Shown piece after piece: positions 42,374-55,393 of a DNA stretch of 64,000 nt. The stretch covers positions 187,406,209 through 187,470,208 of the forward strand of contig CP136064.1 of assembly GCA_032622095.1 (NCBI GenBank), given 5' to 3'. Under the pieces are notes generated by a model that was not told where the DNA came from, searched no databases, and saw only the letters and a program-made list of their open reading frames with translations. Positions within the stretch are counted from its first letter, which is position 1. Each line of letters opens with the position of its first letter. The position numbers and the translations under genes are program-made. The stretch comes from Siphonodentalium dalli (lineage: Eukaryota > Mollusca > Scaphopoda > Gadilida > Siphonodentaliidae).

Positions 42374-42665
42374 TAGTAATAATATGTTTGTTATATGACC
42401 AATTTATCTTAATTATTATAATCAACCTCGGAATTTTTTTTTTTTAAAGGGATCAGTTGAATTCAAATTTAATAAACGAATCGCAACAATTTAATCAACA
42501 ACAACAATTTTAAGATTAAAGTCTCAAGTAGTATTTCAGAAGCCTCGTTCACATTTTCAGACACGCATGATATGGAATCGGATCACGATACTATCATGAT
42601 CCGATTTATCGGATAACTATCACCAAACGATAGTGGTATTTAGGGAAAATAATGACAGTCATATA

Positions 42666-42835
42666 ATAAACATAGAGAATATCCGCATGATGTAGCTGAA
42701 TAATTTATTTTTGCGAGTAGGCCTATATATGTGGGCATCTATTTGGCGAGCCTCAATGCGACCCATATAGATGCCCACGTATACGAGCAAAATAAATTAT
42801 CTATTCAGCTGCACTATGCGGATGTTCTGTTTATC
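42666..42835. mobile_element. 170-bp palindromic MITE-like hairpin
   Basis: The left arm (ATCCGCATGATGTAGCTGAA, then TGTGGGCATCTAT) is mirrored on the right (ATAGATGCCCACGTATACGA, then CAGCTGCACTATGCGGATGT). Target duplication unclear. It is immediately followed by a G-run repeat (42865-42930). Confidence 0.6.
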
Positions 42836-44513
42836 CATCGACAAAATTTAAATGTATTTTATCAGGGGGAGGGGGGGGGGTCTGCAAATTTTTTTCGAAC
42901 ACTGGGCGGGGTGGGTGGCTGGTTCAGCAGCCCGGCTTACACAATTTCCTGGTGTCATTTTTCTTCAAAATAATGGGACAAAAGGTTTTAAGAATGCTTC
43001 TATTGTGTAATAGGTATGCACCTAAGTCTTGGTAGGGGGTTTGAGTTCACCATTAGTTAATAATGATGGATAACACCAATGGGTAATAAAAAAGGTCAGC
43101 TTGCTAAATGTTTTCATCAAGGATCTATCAATGCACATTGACATGGAAAGGCTCAGATTTAAATAGTTAAATGTAAACTCTCCAAATAATAAAAAGACTA
43201 TTAAAAAAAACGATAATAAAATAAAACCATGATGTTAAAACAAACTTTGACCAATTTCAACGATATTTGATATCTGGGTTTAGGATCATCTCTAGATGTG
43301 AGCTGTCAAATTTGAACGATTTTTGACGAAAAACATGGCTGCGGCAGCCATCTTGGATTTTACTCTTTGCATCACTAAATAATTTAACACACCCTGCAGA
43401 GCTTATCCCTCATCCGATCATCACGAAACTTCATATGGCACTAGCACTAGCACTAGTTAGCACCAAGATCGGCAGTGTGAATGCACCAGATCACGGAAGA
43501 ATATCGTATACTTTATAGTAAAAAAACACTGCCAATTGCTTAATCAAGTTATTGGCTTCACCAACTGAACATTGAACAATTCTATTTGAGTGCGTTTTGG
43601 GGCGCATCGTTTGATCTTTTAGAAAGGTGTCGCCACCGATTGCACGAAAATACGTTGTGGATGTTCACGTTTCTAAGGACGCTGTCGTTGTAACGTTGTT
43701 GCGACCCAGTGACGTCACTGACGAACTGATGGAGGTTAACTGGTCCAAGTTCTTGTAACCTTTCTCCCTCGCATATTATTAAGTTTATCTGTCTATTAGA
43801 GGATGATTTATCTGTCTAGTAGACGGATAGAGGCGTGGTTTATCTTATGGGCTTTATATATATAGTAAAGAGGGGAATATAGGAGGTGATTAAATACATT
43901 TACATGTCCCAAAGAATCGCATTTACTAACTTAGTAATGGGAACTACTCGTCAATGAATATTTAGCGAAAAACAAAAGGGTTACACAACTAATTTGAATT
44001 GCCATTCACTAAAACTATTTGTTAATTCTGCGAATTTGGCTCCCATATCAGTATTTTTCTCTGCACCAAAATATCATTTCGACAATATTTCGCTAATTCA
44101 TTTCAATTCAATTTATTTCTCTGATCATCAAATGCAGATATTATACAGAGTGTCAGGGAGTTCAAAATTTAAATAGTACAACACGTGTACACACACACAC
44201 CCTTATATATACATCTGTATAAGGGCTGTGCAGTGCGACATTGGACATGGGTGATTTGTGATTTTGAGCTTATATACGGTGCTACCCTAGAACGCATCTA
44301 TATATCGGCATAAACTATTATATTGGTGCTGGAGTCATTCTTTATAAAGTGTTGGTATATGCGAAAACAACATGCATATATTATTTCGGTATATTTTACA
44401 ATGTGGTTTACTTGTTTGTCCCATAAATGTAGCCTCAAGAGTTCCAGAATATATCGATGACCTTTTTGACAAAGATTGAGAGATTCTTGGTATCTTTTTC
44501 TGTTATCCATTAG

Positions 44514-44759
44514 GTACGGGGAATATCGAGTTTGGACAATTCCTGAATATGATGGTACGGAAGATGAAAGATGGAACTGAAACAAGTGAGGATGTTAAGG
44601 AAGCGTTCCGGATTTTCGACAAGGATGGAAATGGGTTCATCAGCACGGCCGAGCTCAGACAAGTCATGACGAATTTAGGAGAAAAACTCACGGACGAGGA
44701 GGTGGACGAAATGATCAAAGAGGCGGATCAGGACGGAAATGGCATGGTTGATTACAGTG
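44514..44759 (+). CDS. Calmodulin-like gene B, exon 4 (EF-hands 2 end, 3, 4)
   Basis: A 246-nt exon between a CCATTAG acceptor and a GTAAGT donor. It encodes the end of EF-hand 2, the central linker ([18 protein letters not shown]), EF-hand 3 with loop [12 protein letters not shown], and EF-hand 4 with loop [11 protein letters not shown] followed by the split Glu codon. It is one codon longer than the matching exon of gene A. With the other exons the coding total is 453 nt, or 150 residues plus stop, against 149 (148 mature) in calmodulin. The exon is clearly under protein constraint; the partner and tissue role are unknown. Confidence 0.93.
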
Positions 44760-45439
44760 GTAAGTGTGGTCATTGTCAATTCTAAGTCCGAATACTGAAG
44801 TGACGTGGAACATACTAATGACAGCACGCAATGCCTTTCTTATATGAATTATATAGAGTAATTTTCGTTAGCAGAACTATTGGTTGTGCATATATGCAGT
44901 CCTTCCCAGGAGACGGGAGTGATTGCTCGCGCACCCGTACACACTCGTAATTTTCAAATCACGGGTGCTAAATTTCCCACCCGACCCTCATCTCATTAAA
45001 TACTAATGGAGACTATAATTGTTGGGTCAACAGTGAACTATTTGAAGGTTTATTTAGATCCTTTACCAGCTCAGTTCAACTACGGCATATTAAAGTGTAA
45101 CTAGACATAGGCCTATTCCACAATGCCTTTTTGTGTGAGAAAAAGTATGGGTGCAATATTACACCCGTCGTCTGAATTACGGGAGCAAATAAATGCTCTC
45201 GCTGCGTTTTCCTCGTGGGAAGGACTGTATATGCGAACAAATCGTCCCGAAGTATGGCGAGAATATCAACATGTGTGCGTAGTTGAGATACAGATGTTGT
45301 GTCCATCCTGCTTATTCGGACACCGAGAGCACATCCCGTTTATATAGACCATATAATATTATGCAGTTTACATGTACACATATCTATATCTATGTTTGCG
45401 AATGTCTGTCTGTCTGTGTTCTATATATGTGGTCTAACA

Positions 45440-46010
45440 GGGGTAACGTTTTACGAGGAAGATAATGGTGCGGGTTATAATTTTCTAAAGGGACGCTGTT
45501 GTTTTCAGGAGCAGAAAAGGGGTAGGGGCAGCAAATTTATTTATTTCACCGATTACCACCTAACTAATAATATATAACTTATAATAGTCATCTCCATGAT
45601 ATGAGCAATCTAATGGTGAGGTTTAACTGTGTCAAAAGTGGCACAGTTCGAGTCAGTTGTGCACGGATTGGGATAGGGGCACCAACATTGAACAATTATT
45701 TTTAGCTCGAATTCCACCGAATTGATACACATTCTTCTCCGTGATACAAGGAATTTAATCGTGTGATTTAAAGATGCCAAATTGGTGACGTTTGGAAAGA
45801 GTTGGGAGGGGGGCACTAAATTTGATAAGATTTTGCTTAGTCGGCGATTACCAACAAATTTATACATAATCATCTCCATGATATCAGGAGTCTAATGGTG
45901 TGGCTTAAAGATGACAAAGGTTGCGTCCTTCGAGTCAGGGGTGCACTGACGGGGAGAATGGCACCAAATTTTTAACAAATATTTTTAACGCACCAAATTT
46001 TTAATATTAG
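45440..46010 (+). repeat. Degenerate tandem repeat in last intron of gene B
   Basis: About three diverged units of roughly 150-290 bp share ATCATCTCCATGATAT, TCTAATGGTG, TTCGAGTCAG and GGGGCACCAA-type words (near 45590, 45735, 45870). No ORF of interest. Confidence 0.5.
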
Positions 46011-46889
46011 TTTACATTTTCACATGAAATTTCACTACGGCAATAAGAGCATAATGTCATCCATTATAATTAATGTACTCAATCTGTTTCTTGTGTACTA
46101 TATATTTTCTTATACTCACCTTTATATTAAGTCAATTTTTGTGTTTGGCAGTGGGAAAATGGTGTAAAAAATGCACATTTCTGGTCATAAAATCACAAAC
46201 AAATGATCAAATTCACCTGAAATTTGCTGTGCAGGTTAGTGTAGGTTATGTAAATATACCTTAATATGATAGAAAATGAGTGGTATGTATATACTAGAAT
46301 AGGCCATACACTGAACATGAATTCAAGGGAGATATGTGCGTAAATCCTTCATGCTACATTTCCCGTGAAGTCACCCACATAGATCCTGAGTAGATTAGAA
46401 ACTATCGGAGGCCACGTGGTCATTGTTTGACATACAAGAGCGGGCGGTCTTTTTAAAAATCCACACACGTGCATGTGTAACTTTAGAAATGTCATTTTCC
46501 CGAAGTATCTTGATAGAAACAATCGTATAAATACCCGTATAACATCAATGCGTCGGCTGTTGCTATTACAAACACCGAAGTATCTATCCCGTAAGTACTA
46601 TGTAATTCCAAATTCAAAATATGCCATCGATGAATTGCACGAAGATTTGGCAGACAAAGTTGTCCTGCGGGTATGCGTATAGCCTGCATGGTGCATGCCC
46701 CAAGAAGAATAACGTCACTCTTTCAATGCTCTGCAATGTTACATTATGATATATACATAAATCACGATCGCCGTTTGGTAAAATTGAATACCGGTATACG
46801 GTATAATTATCCTTGTATCTTTTTATACGACCGTTTAAAAAACACCGAGACGTATGTTATTGGTTTGTCCGTGCGTTCGGCTTGCAGTC

Positions 46890-47120
46890 TATCCTTTCGC
46901 TTTTTTCGTTTCCGGAATTTTCACCAGAGTTACGGCCTTTTTTTGAATTTGCACTCAATTTTCGTTTCCGGATGATAACTTTAGTAAGTCTAAACGGAAT
47001 GCAATGAAATTTGGTACATGCGAGCTTAATATCCCAACATAAAGGTCAAGTTCGAGTTTGGGTTCCGCCCGCCAATTTGCACCAGAGTTATGGCCATTTG
47101 TTGAAATTATCATGGGCGTA
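46890..47120 (+). repeat. Dispersed repeat with 'ACCAGAGTTAYGGCC' motif
   Basis: Contains the word CACCAGAGTTACGGCC at 46920 and CACCAGAGTTATGGCC at 47078, with CAATGAAATTTGGTACATGC between. This family is common in marine invertebrate genomes, often beside microsatellites. Similar motif sequence occurs at 50240-50570. It ends just before the terminal exon of gene B. Confidence 0.45.
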
Positions 47121-47177
47121 TTTTGCCACGCCCTTTTGCGATGCTTTTGTTTTTCATTTACTACTCTTTTCTTTCAG

Positions 47178-47206
47178 AATTCGTCGAAATGATGGATAGC
47201 ACGTGA
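47178..47206 (+). CDS. Calmodulin-like gene B, terminal exon with stop
   Basis: A 29-nt exon after the polypyrimidine acceptor TTTCTTTCAG. It reads (E)FVEMMDST then TGA, the counterpart of calmodulin's C-terminal EEFVQMM plus tail. The phase (two bases completing the Glu codon started at 44759) fits exactly. The tail is short and polar, unlike the TAK ending of canonical calmodulin. Confidence 0.88.
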
Positions 47207-47496
47207 ACTGCTGAACGAGCCTTTCTGACATACGTGATGCATGCGTGCATATCATAGTACTTCATTACTAATGCAATCTGCAGGCGTCATATATATATAT
47301 ATGGCACATCATTCACAGAAATATGCATGTATTCGCAGCGGTCGGGATCCGTTTACTAGATGTGATATATCGTACACTATTATGTTATCCTACTTTTAGG
47401 GAAAACCCTGATCGGGATATGACTATCATTATGTATTATTATATATAATGTATTCGTGTACAATAAGTACATTATATACGGTAACAAAATGTTTGA

Positions 47497-47502
47497 AATA
47501 AA
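47497..47502 (+). terminator. Polyadenylation signal AATAAA of gene B
   Basis: AATAAA lies about 290 bp after the stop codon of the calmodulin-like gene B, and is the first perfect hexamer I see there. It gives a 3' UTR of about 0.3 kb. The cleavage site is not determined. Confidence 0.5.
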
Positions 47503-50500
47503 AGTGAATTTCCCAAACTTGTCTGAACATGTATACGTTTATCTGGGGCCATTCTCTTTATATATGCCGGTATAATCTGACCTTTAAGGGCATGCATAAC
47601 AATCAATGTATATAGTGATTTTCACTATTATCAATTATCGCAGGAAATTTCAGACCCTTACCATTATTCGAACATGTCTATATACATGTATAAGAATTGG
47701 GCAACTTCGTGCAATGGACATTATAAATATGGCATCGAGCCCATCTTCAACTCATTATAAATAAGTCATTTTTACCTCGAGACAAATAAAAACAGAAAAG
47801 TGCAGCTTTTATTAGAATATCCAAGATACATGTTATACAACTCCCTTTTAAAAATATTTCTTAGATATCCATCAATTCCTATATGTATATAGGATCATAT
47901 ACAAACAATCACAATGCAAACGAACCTGTGCATTGGGTGTTCTGTTGCTATTTTCGTTGCATGTGTATACTGGAGTAGAAATGACCGTGACCTGTGGTTG
48001 GTTTTCCTGTAATTGTTTGTAACTTATGGGATAAACATGATGTGATTTTTGGGGACGCTTATCGAAATTTTCGGTGGGTACCACAAGGCAAAATTGAAAC
48101 GGAAACTGAAGATTTGATGGCGACACAATTTGTTAACAATTAGTTATGCATGTATGAGCCCCAGTGGCGGATTCAGAAAATTTGAAAAAGGGGGGGGCGC
48201 TATGTAGCGGCGAGTGCATGGGGAGAGCACAAGAGTGTGTTACCCCCCCCCCCTTCTCGTAGGTGGGGGGTCCGGGAGGTCCCCCCGGGAAAAATTGTGT
48301 ATCTACATTCAAAACGACGCTCTTTCCTGTGTTCTGGGTCCATATTATGTAGCTTTATATTAGGCCTATATGGAGCGATTGGCAATAGAACTAAGTATAA
48401 TTATGGTCCGCTATGGAGGGTTAGTAATGGAAGATCAAAGCTCATTTGAACAATGAACTTATTCTCTGAACGTCTGCGCAAATGATAGTGAATTACATGG
48501 GGCCTATACTATGGACCATAATAGTTGTAATCACAATGTTATGGGAGGTACACAGGAGGCGTTATGTGCAATAGACCACTGTATTGTAATAGTGTAGATT
48601 ATACCCGTGTTCTCGTGGGTGATTGGGTTTGATAAGAATGGCATTCACACTGCGGCAATCAAGCGGTTGTCTCGTGGCAAACAACCTAAAGTCTGTATTG
48701 GAGTATATATATTGCCCAATTATGACATTCGTGCAGGGACGTTGTTATAGGGTCCCCTTTGTGGGTACACAACTTGGAGTTTAAACCTGCACATGAGTCC
48801 CTCTAGCTACGTCTCTTGTACATAGTATCAATAGAATACTCCAGCGATTCTGAATGACAACCCAACTAGAAATTGAAATACATCGTACAACTAGAATTGT
48901 TGGAACAGACGATAACCATTGACGAAATATAACACAATGCACGTACGGTTGCGGTGTACTCACTGAGCGATATTTTAAAGGATACCGATTACCACTTATC
49001 AAATTGAACACGGCTCACCCATGCACTAGCGATAACATATCAGAGGAATCATTTTTTTTTCATTGGTCAATCAAGTCACATGTGGAAAACCTATTATTTT
49101 ATTGGTCACCATGCATGTGAACGCGGCATCACAAGAAGTCGCCTTTTCACTGTTAGAATAAGAGTGGAGGTCTATGGTAATCGACACCTTTTGTGTGCCC
49201 CACAGAAGCTTGTGATTACAATAATTGTGTTCTATAGTATAGGGCCCAGGTGGGCGACATGATGATTTGCATGGGCGCGCCGGACATGTCTTCGGAACGT
49301 GCCTCGGAATCACCGGGTCGCCTATCATGGTTTGGGTAGGTGCGTGGGAGAATATTGTTTAATTCAGAGTAAACAGTCGCAAAATCCTGGCTTCTAGTAC
49401 TAGTATAGATGTGTTTCGGCCGGCAATACAATGCATCTATCCAGCCACTTAATTTCCTCCATTGCCCATTCTGAATTTTTCAGTTTTACTCCTATAATTG
49501 CTAACCATCAGCTTCATTCTGCACCGGCAAAATAAGTCATCAATGCAAGCCAAATGGGTGGTCCGATCATACTCCCAATATGTACTCGTTTGATTAGTAT
49601 AAACACAGCTTTTCACCAAAAAATATCTGAGACCGGACTGATTAACTAGTATTCCAACCACCTGTTCGTCTACACTATGTGGTTACAGATATAATGTTAA
49701 TTGAAGATATTGTATGTAGATTAATATCTGTTTTGTCACTGTTTTATTAAGCAATGTCAGATGCGTATTTGTCGATACATAAAGATGTCTTATTATCATA
49801 CATTTGTAACTTCAAAGAGAAGTAATGTCAACCCACAGTTAAAAGAACTCTATACGTTTTAGTGCTGTAAAACATGTAAACTGCTGTATTTACATTCATT
49901 TTAGCAATATTCAGTGCGGAATCTTCGGGCGCCCGAGACAAGTGATACCAGGACACCTCCCAAAAATTCCTTGTTCTGGCGAAAATAGAGCCCCCCCCCC
50001 CCCCCCCGTTGGATCCGCTCTTAATTTGATGGCCTGTAATATTCAAAACCGCCCGTGAGCAGAATGGTGGCCTGTCGTTACGTGTTTGTCAATGGACTCC
50101 GGTGTGTACTTTTCTGAAATACTTAAATAAATAACAACTAAACAAGCGCAACGCCAAGTGTGGCATATGCCCCCAACACTCAGTTTAGAGATTGGGCAAT
50201 ACTAAATATTTGTAAGGATGAAAAAAAAAAAATTCTTTCGAAATATGCGTATCCTTTTCCCCTAACCTGGGCTATCGACACACCAAAACCACAACGAAAT
50301 CCGATGAGCTGTGCCCAAGTTACAAGCTGAATATTCGTACAGAGACAAAATTCACAATTTTCCAAGTCAAACAAGCTGAAATGTCCTTTCGGACACAGAA
50401 TTCACAAATTTCCAAGTAAAAAAGGCAGTAACTCTGGTAAAATGAATGGACAATTTCAACCTGTAGAATGTAGGTATCATTTCCCCAAGCTGTGTTATCA

Positions 50501-53500
50501 CCAAGCCAAAGTACAACGATTTCCGATAATTAACACAAGAGTTACAAGTTGAAATGTTCGTACGGATATACGGACGTTATAGTACTCACCACCGCTACAA
50601 TAGGGGCTGCACCTCACAGTCAGGGATGTGGGGTGCAAAATTCACATCACAGTGTCAACAATTTTATTTAAAATTTGAGCATTGCTTATGGTTAGCACAC
50701 CAATTAGCTAAAAGTCGTTAACAGAGATATCCAAGTGAATCAATGTGAATACATGGTGTGGTACCTATATATGTGAGTGGAATTCAATAGGTTTGACAGC
50801 AACAGCCAATCCATATATACTAAGGAACATTGATAAAAATTTCAACGTCCGTCGAGTCCAAGTTTGGACAATATGTATTACAAGTATATTACAACTTACA
50901 AGGTGCTTTAAAACGACACTGTACTTAATTTAGCAGAGATGAAAATGTGCATTCTGGGGCGCACCCCACAATACAAAATCACCCCATGTAACGTATCTAA
51001 TTCTTGCCAAAATACCCCACAATGTAGCTCTGGTGAAAGCGGACGGACCGACATATGGACAGACAGACGGAGCCCTCGGCTATATAGTACATGCACCGAA
51101 CTCAACGGTCAATAATGTAAATGAAACGCGATTTTAAGAAAAACTTCAGCAATAGTACCGGCACCGCTATTTCAGTATTTGTTAATCTATATAGTCACAT
51201 GTGATTGTGAAAAATATTGAAAATAAATTACAAGACACACTGATGTTGATCAGACACAGCTAGCAAACAGTAAGTTTCTTCGCGAATGAGAACTTCTTGA
51301 GTAACCTGTATATGTATACCCACCTCCATGTTCTCCGTATATTAACCCTTCTCTTTTGTGTTATACGCAAGAGCACTTCACCAGTCCGGTTGCACTTGCA
51401 GCCAACACTTATATGATATACACTTCCCGGTTGGTGACGTCACTTACGTCGGCATGATAACGTCATTTCATTCTCGCCACAGCTTCACCAGCAGTCTTGG
51501 AAATGATTCCTATATATATGTCCTATATGTTGAGTTATTTAGTAGGTCAACTTGACAAGAACCCGTCAACCATGCACAGTGGTTGTTTTGCTCGTGCATC
51601 TTTTGGCTAAAAGTATATTTTGGAGTGCATATGTCTGATTGAAAAACTCTCGTTTTAAACACTAGCATATGTATATATGTGGCACCAGTTTTTTCGAAAT
51701 GTTTCGGGAAGATGATTACAGACATGTTGTCACGCAAAACGAGGTTCATACAAACGTTGGTGTTAAATCTGTTGTCTCGAAAGCGCATCGTAAAAGTGTC
51801 GATGAAAACTTTTTTTCCGGAAGTCACTCTGTGTCTGTTTGTTTGCCATGCGCACTTCGAATTTTTGAGTTCGGTAGGGAGAATTTAATCAAATAATAAT
51901 CGGGAAAAGTAAATTTTTCGCTGTTTCACGATTATTAGAACCAGACTAACTGATGAAATCGTGGGATGATTAGACTGAATATTCATTTCAGTAAAAAACA
52001 CTGGTCCTCAATTTTCTTAAAGGGACGGGCGGCCTTCGTTGTATGTTATAATTTATAAATAACATTTATCAAGTTTTGATAATTTCCTCAAGAATATACT
52101 AATATTATAGCATAATGATGATATGATTACGATATTATTCACAAAACACGCTTTGTGTCAGAGGAAATGTAGGTCGAGTGATGTTTAGTTTCTCGCAAAA
52201 AGTGCAGTGAATTCTTTATAAGCAGAGTCACGATATTGCGTCATTTCTTTATTTGGATTCGCATGCATTATACGTCGGTAGTAAAACCCTTAATTTGGCG
52301 CTTCTATATATATATGTATGAAAAATATTCATATCTTTGCAAGAACAATTATGTTATGTACACGTTTTCTGTCTGATCATTTCCCAATCGTGTAAGGTGG
52401 ATTCGATGGATTTTTAACTGACAGCGGGTAAAATATGTCGATTAAAATAAAATTTGGCGCGATTGTTGATTGCGCCAATAATTTAACTTGGCCTTCCACA
52501 GGTCAACGGAACATTTTCGTTGTACGATCCGGTAGTTCTGAGCGTTTGTCTATACACAAATGGTTTTGTTACGTTTTCGATGTTTGTTTATATAACAAAG
52601 CGTACACACGTGACAATAGCATACAATCTACGCAATAATTATGATTTGCATAAGAGCAACATATGTCTATTATATAATATTCGTTCTGTTTATGGCGGTT
52701 TTAGCGGATGTGACTATTTTAACAGCTATATCCACGACAAATGCCGTCCGTATCTTTAAAATATGAATAGAAGCGGATAAATATTCGTCGATACTAATTC
52801 CGCCTTTGCAAAGAAAGACTCTATATCTATACCTTTTAAAAATGCGATCTTGCAATGTTAAAGTTCCGTACTTAGTCGCAATGTTTTCACTTTGTGATGT
52901 CACTATTAAAGCAGAAAGGGTCAGGTTACTACGTTTTCAACTTTTCGGTGAAAAGACAAGGACCAGTCTATCGCGCGAAATTCGACAGCTTGACAACTGT
53001 CTAAATTTCTAGATCATGGAAGTAAAAGTACATTTTAATGAATTATTTACGTCTCAAAGTTTATATAACTGCTTTGTGAATGAAAATTGCTATCTGGATG
53101 TCGTCGGTCATTGTTTTTGCGACTCTCGTTTCTGATTATATATATAGGCGAGCACTCAATGTATCTTGTTGGATAGACTGGTTCCTGATCGAAATCTGTA
53201 CAAACCTGAAAATGTAGCAACCTGACCCCTCGAAAATTAGTAAATCGATGCGGTTCAAGATATGACGATCGGAAGAGTTATAGGCATGGACTTTTATTAT
53301 GTAATTGAATGCACCATTATTATTGACGCGCCAAGTTAGATTGAAATGTGTATGGGCACCCATGTACACAAATGCTGCCTATATGGAGTAAATTCTATAT
53401 GTGTAATCAGATATATCGAAATGAGATCGACAAAATTTTTCACATCACATTGCAGAGTTCCACTCCCTGATACGTACCCTTCGAGATCAATGTATGTCAT

Positions 53501-55364
53501 TACGCCATCTATGGTGTTTTCTGTGATCGTGTTCTGGGGATGTCAGTGGAGACATGGACGTTCTATTTATAGAAATGTGATTAAAAAGGTACTAGCAATT
53601 TCCGTACCTGTTAGACTTTTGCAGAATTTATGTATTCGCCGATGTATCTTCGCGGATGTCTCATTGTTGCAGTACGTAAATTTTATGACAGCGTAATTGC
53701 TTTCGCTATTTTGGTGTGAACAATGGCTGGACGACTCTTGAAGAGTTTATTGTGGGGAAAATGCATAATATAATGTTCGAGTAACTTTGCTGTACCCTAA
53801 AATGGGGTGACTTTGGACAGCGAGGTTACTTCGGACAGTATGAATCTCTAAGGGTACACACATCTAACGCTTTCTTGTGACACATGTTTTTATAAATCCA
53901 CTTGTGTTTTTTTGTCAGTCAACCCTGACCTTCATTTTAAATGGTTTCAGCTCGAATACGTTCCAGATATTATCAGGAACGGTCTGTAACGCAGTTTAAA
54001 GTTTTTCCTTTTTTTTAATGTACGCCAATAACTTTACGCCCTGATAATGTCATTAATTGAATGACACATTGAAACCAAATTATGACTGATAAACATGCAT
54101 GTTCAATAATGCAGTCTAAAATGAGACAAAAAATTAAACTTAAACTTTTTGATTTTTCACAAACCCTTTTGTGGGCCCTTAAAATTTCTTTGGGTGATTT
54201 CGGACACTAACCCAGGGTAAGCATCTTCCGCGCCACGACCGCCAACATAGCCAAAATATATGAAAATGTGTCCAGACATGTAAGTATGTCTAAAGAAGGT
54301 ATAATTTTTATTATTCTTAAAGCCAACATAGCGATGTTGTGATATTTGTTTTTATTGCCCCGTGGTGGTGTCCAACAACTCAACACTGTGAACATCTGTC
54401 TTCGTTGGAATGCCCAATCAAAAGACAGTATGACACTCTCAGTCACCCTGTGAACTCATTAAGGTATATCATATTATCGCTATTCCACAAAAATGTTCTT
54501 ATAACACGTTAAAATAACGCACAATGATACATGATGGCGCAAAAATTGACGTCATGACACTGTGCTGACGTCGACAATGCCCAGAAATGAATTCCATGAG
54601 GAGGCGATTTCTACCAACCCAACAAACTGAACAGTCAAATACCCATAATTTCAAAAAATTAATGAACCCCTCTGATATAAGAATTATAAATAAACTATGT
54701 GGGTATCTCAGGTACATACTTAAAGTTGGATCACCGCAGAATAAGCCCGACTATATCCATTAATTGTATTATTATTCTCACATGAACCCAGATCTTATTT
54801 ACATACATGTATATATATTATGATGTGTGTATGTATATAATTAAATGGTTTACACCAATGACATGTGTATATTATATTTTATTTTCTACATGAATTAACG
54901 GTTCTCATGCCTTAATATGGTTAGAACATTAAAGCATTGAATTGAATTGAATTGGCAGTAGGATAACATATTGAGAGCAGGATAACACGTTCTGACTTCT
55001 GGTAGTGGGGGTATGATTTATAGTCTAACGTAAAAAGTTGATGAAAATATAATAAATGTTAATAGATCGACCAATATCACGAACAGCACAGGCAATTAAA
55101 CTATCTCCACAGTGGTATCACACCACAAACATTATGTATATCTGTCAGATGATTATATACATGTATCACAGGTTAGATCCATTGTCCGTATATAACGGCG
55201 TAAGTTAAGTACTGTATACAGAATGTAATACGGACAAATATCACAGTCATGCAGATTCAACGTCTGCGTCCGTGTTATAGGAAAACGAAGCCTTCTATCG
55301 AATAACAACACTCGATAAGCAGCGTTGTTTTCAGCACCAATCATAGTTATGTTCCAATTCGATT
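47503..55364. other. Gene-poor region between genes B and C
   Basis: I see no gene here. It contains poly-G and poly-C runs (48188-48196, 48244-48253, 49990-50006), TA-rich stretches, and two repeat-like blocks (50240-50570 and 50940-51070, the latter with a GGACAGACAGACGGA tail). All open frames are short, with no recognisable domain. Confidence 0.5.
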
Positions 55365-55393
55365 TTATTTGGACTTCATCATCTTCGCGAACT
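55365..55393 (-). CDS. Calmodulin-like gene C, terminal exon only
   Basis: On the minus strand TTATTTTTCAG is followed by AG-TTC-GCG-AAG-ATG-ATG-AAG and a TAA stop, giving (E)FAKMMKSK. The exon is 29 nt long with the same phase as the last exon of gene B (47178-47206). This is the calmodulin C-terminus pattern (EFVxMMxxK). No EF-hand 3/4 exon is seen between 55394 and 64000 on the minus strand, so its upstream exons should lie beyond the right edge, across an intron of at least 8.6 kb. A chance match or an orphan exon of a dead copy remains possible. Confidence 0.6.

Noticed and set aside
43300-43390. Recurrent AAGATGGCYGCC words (also 1935, 61543, 61885)
   Set aside because: They seem to belong to dispersed repeats; too short here to define an element.
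53346-53696. 116-codon ORF on the plus strand
   Set aside because: No domain, no splice or promoter context and ordinary AT-rich composition; chance ORF.
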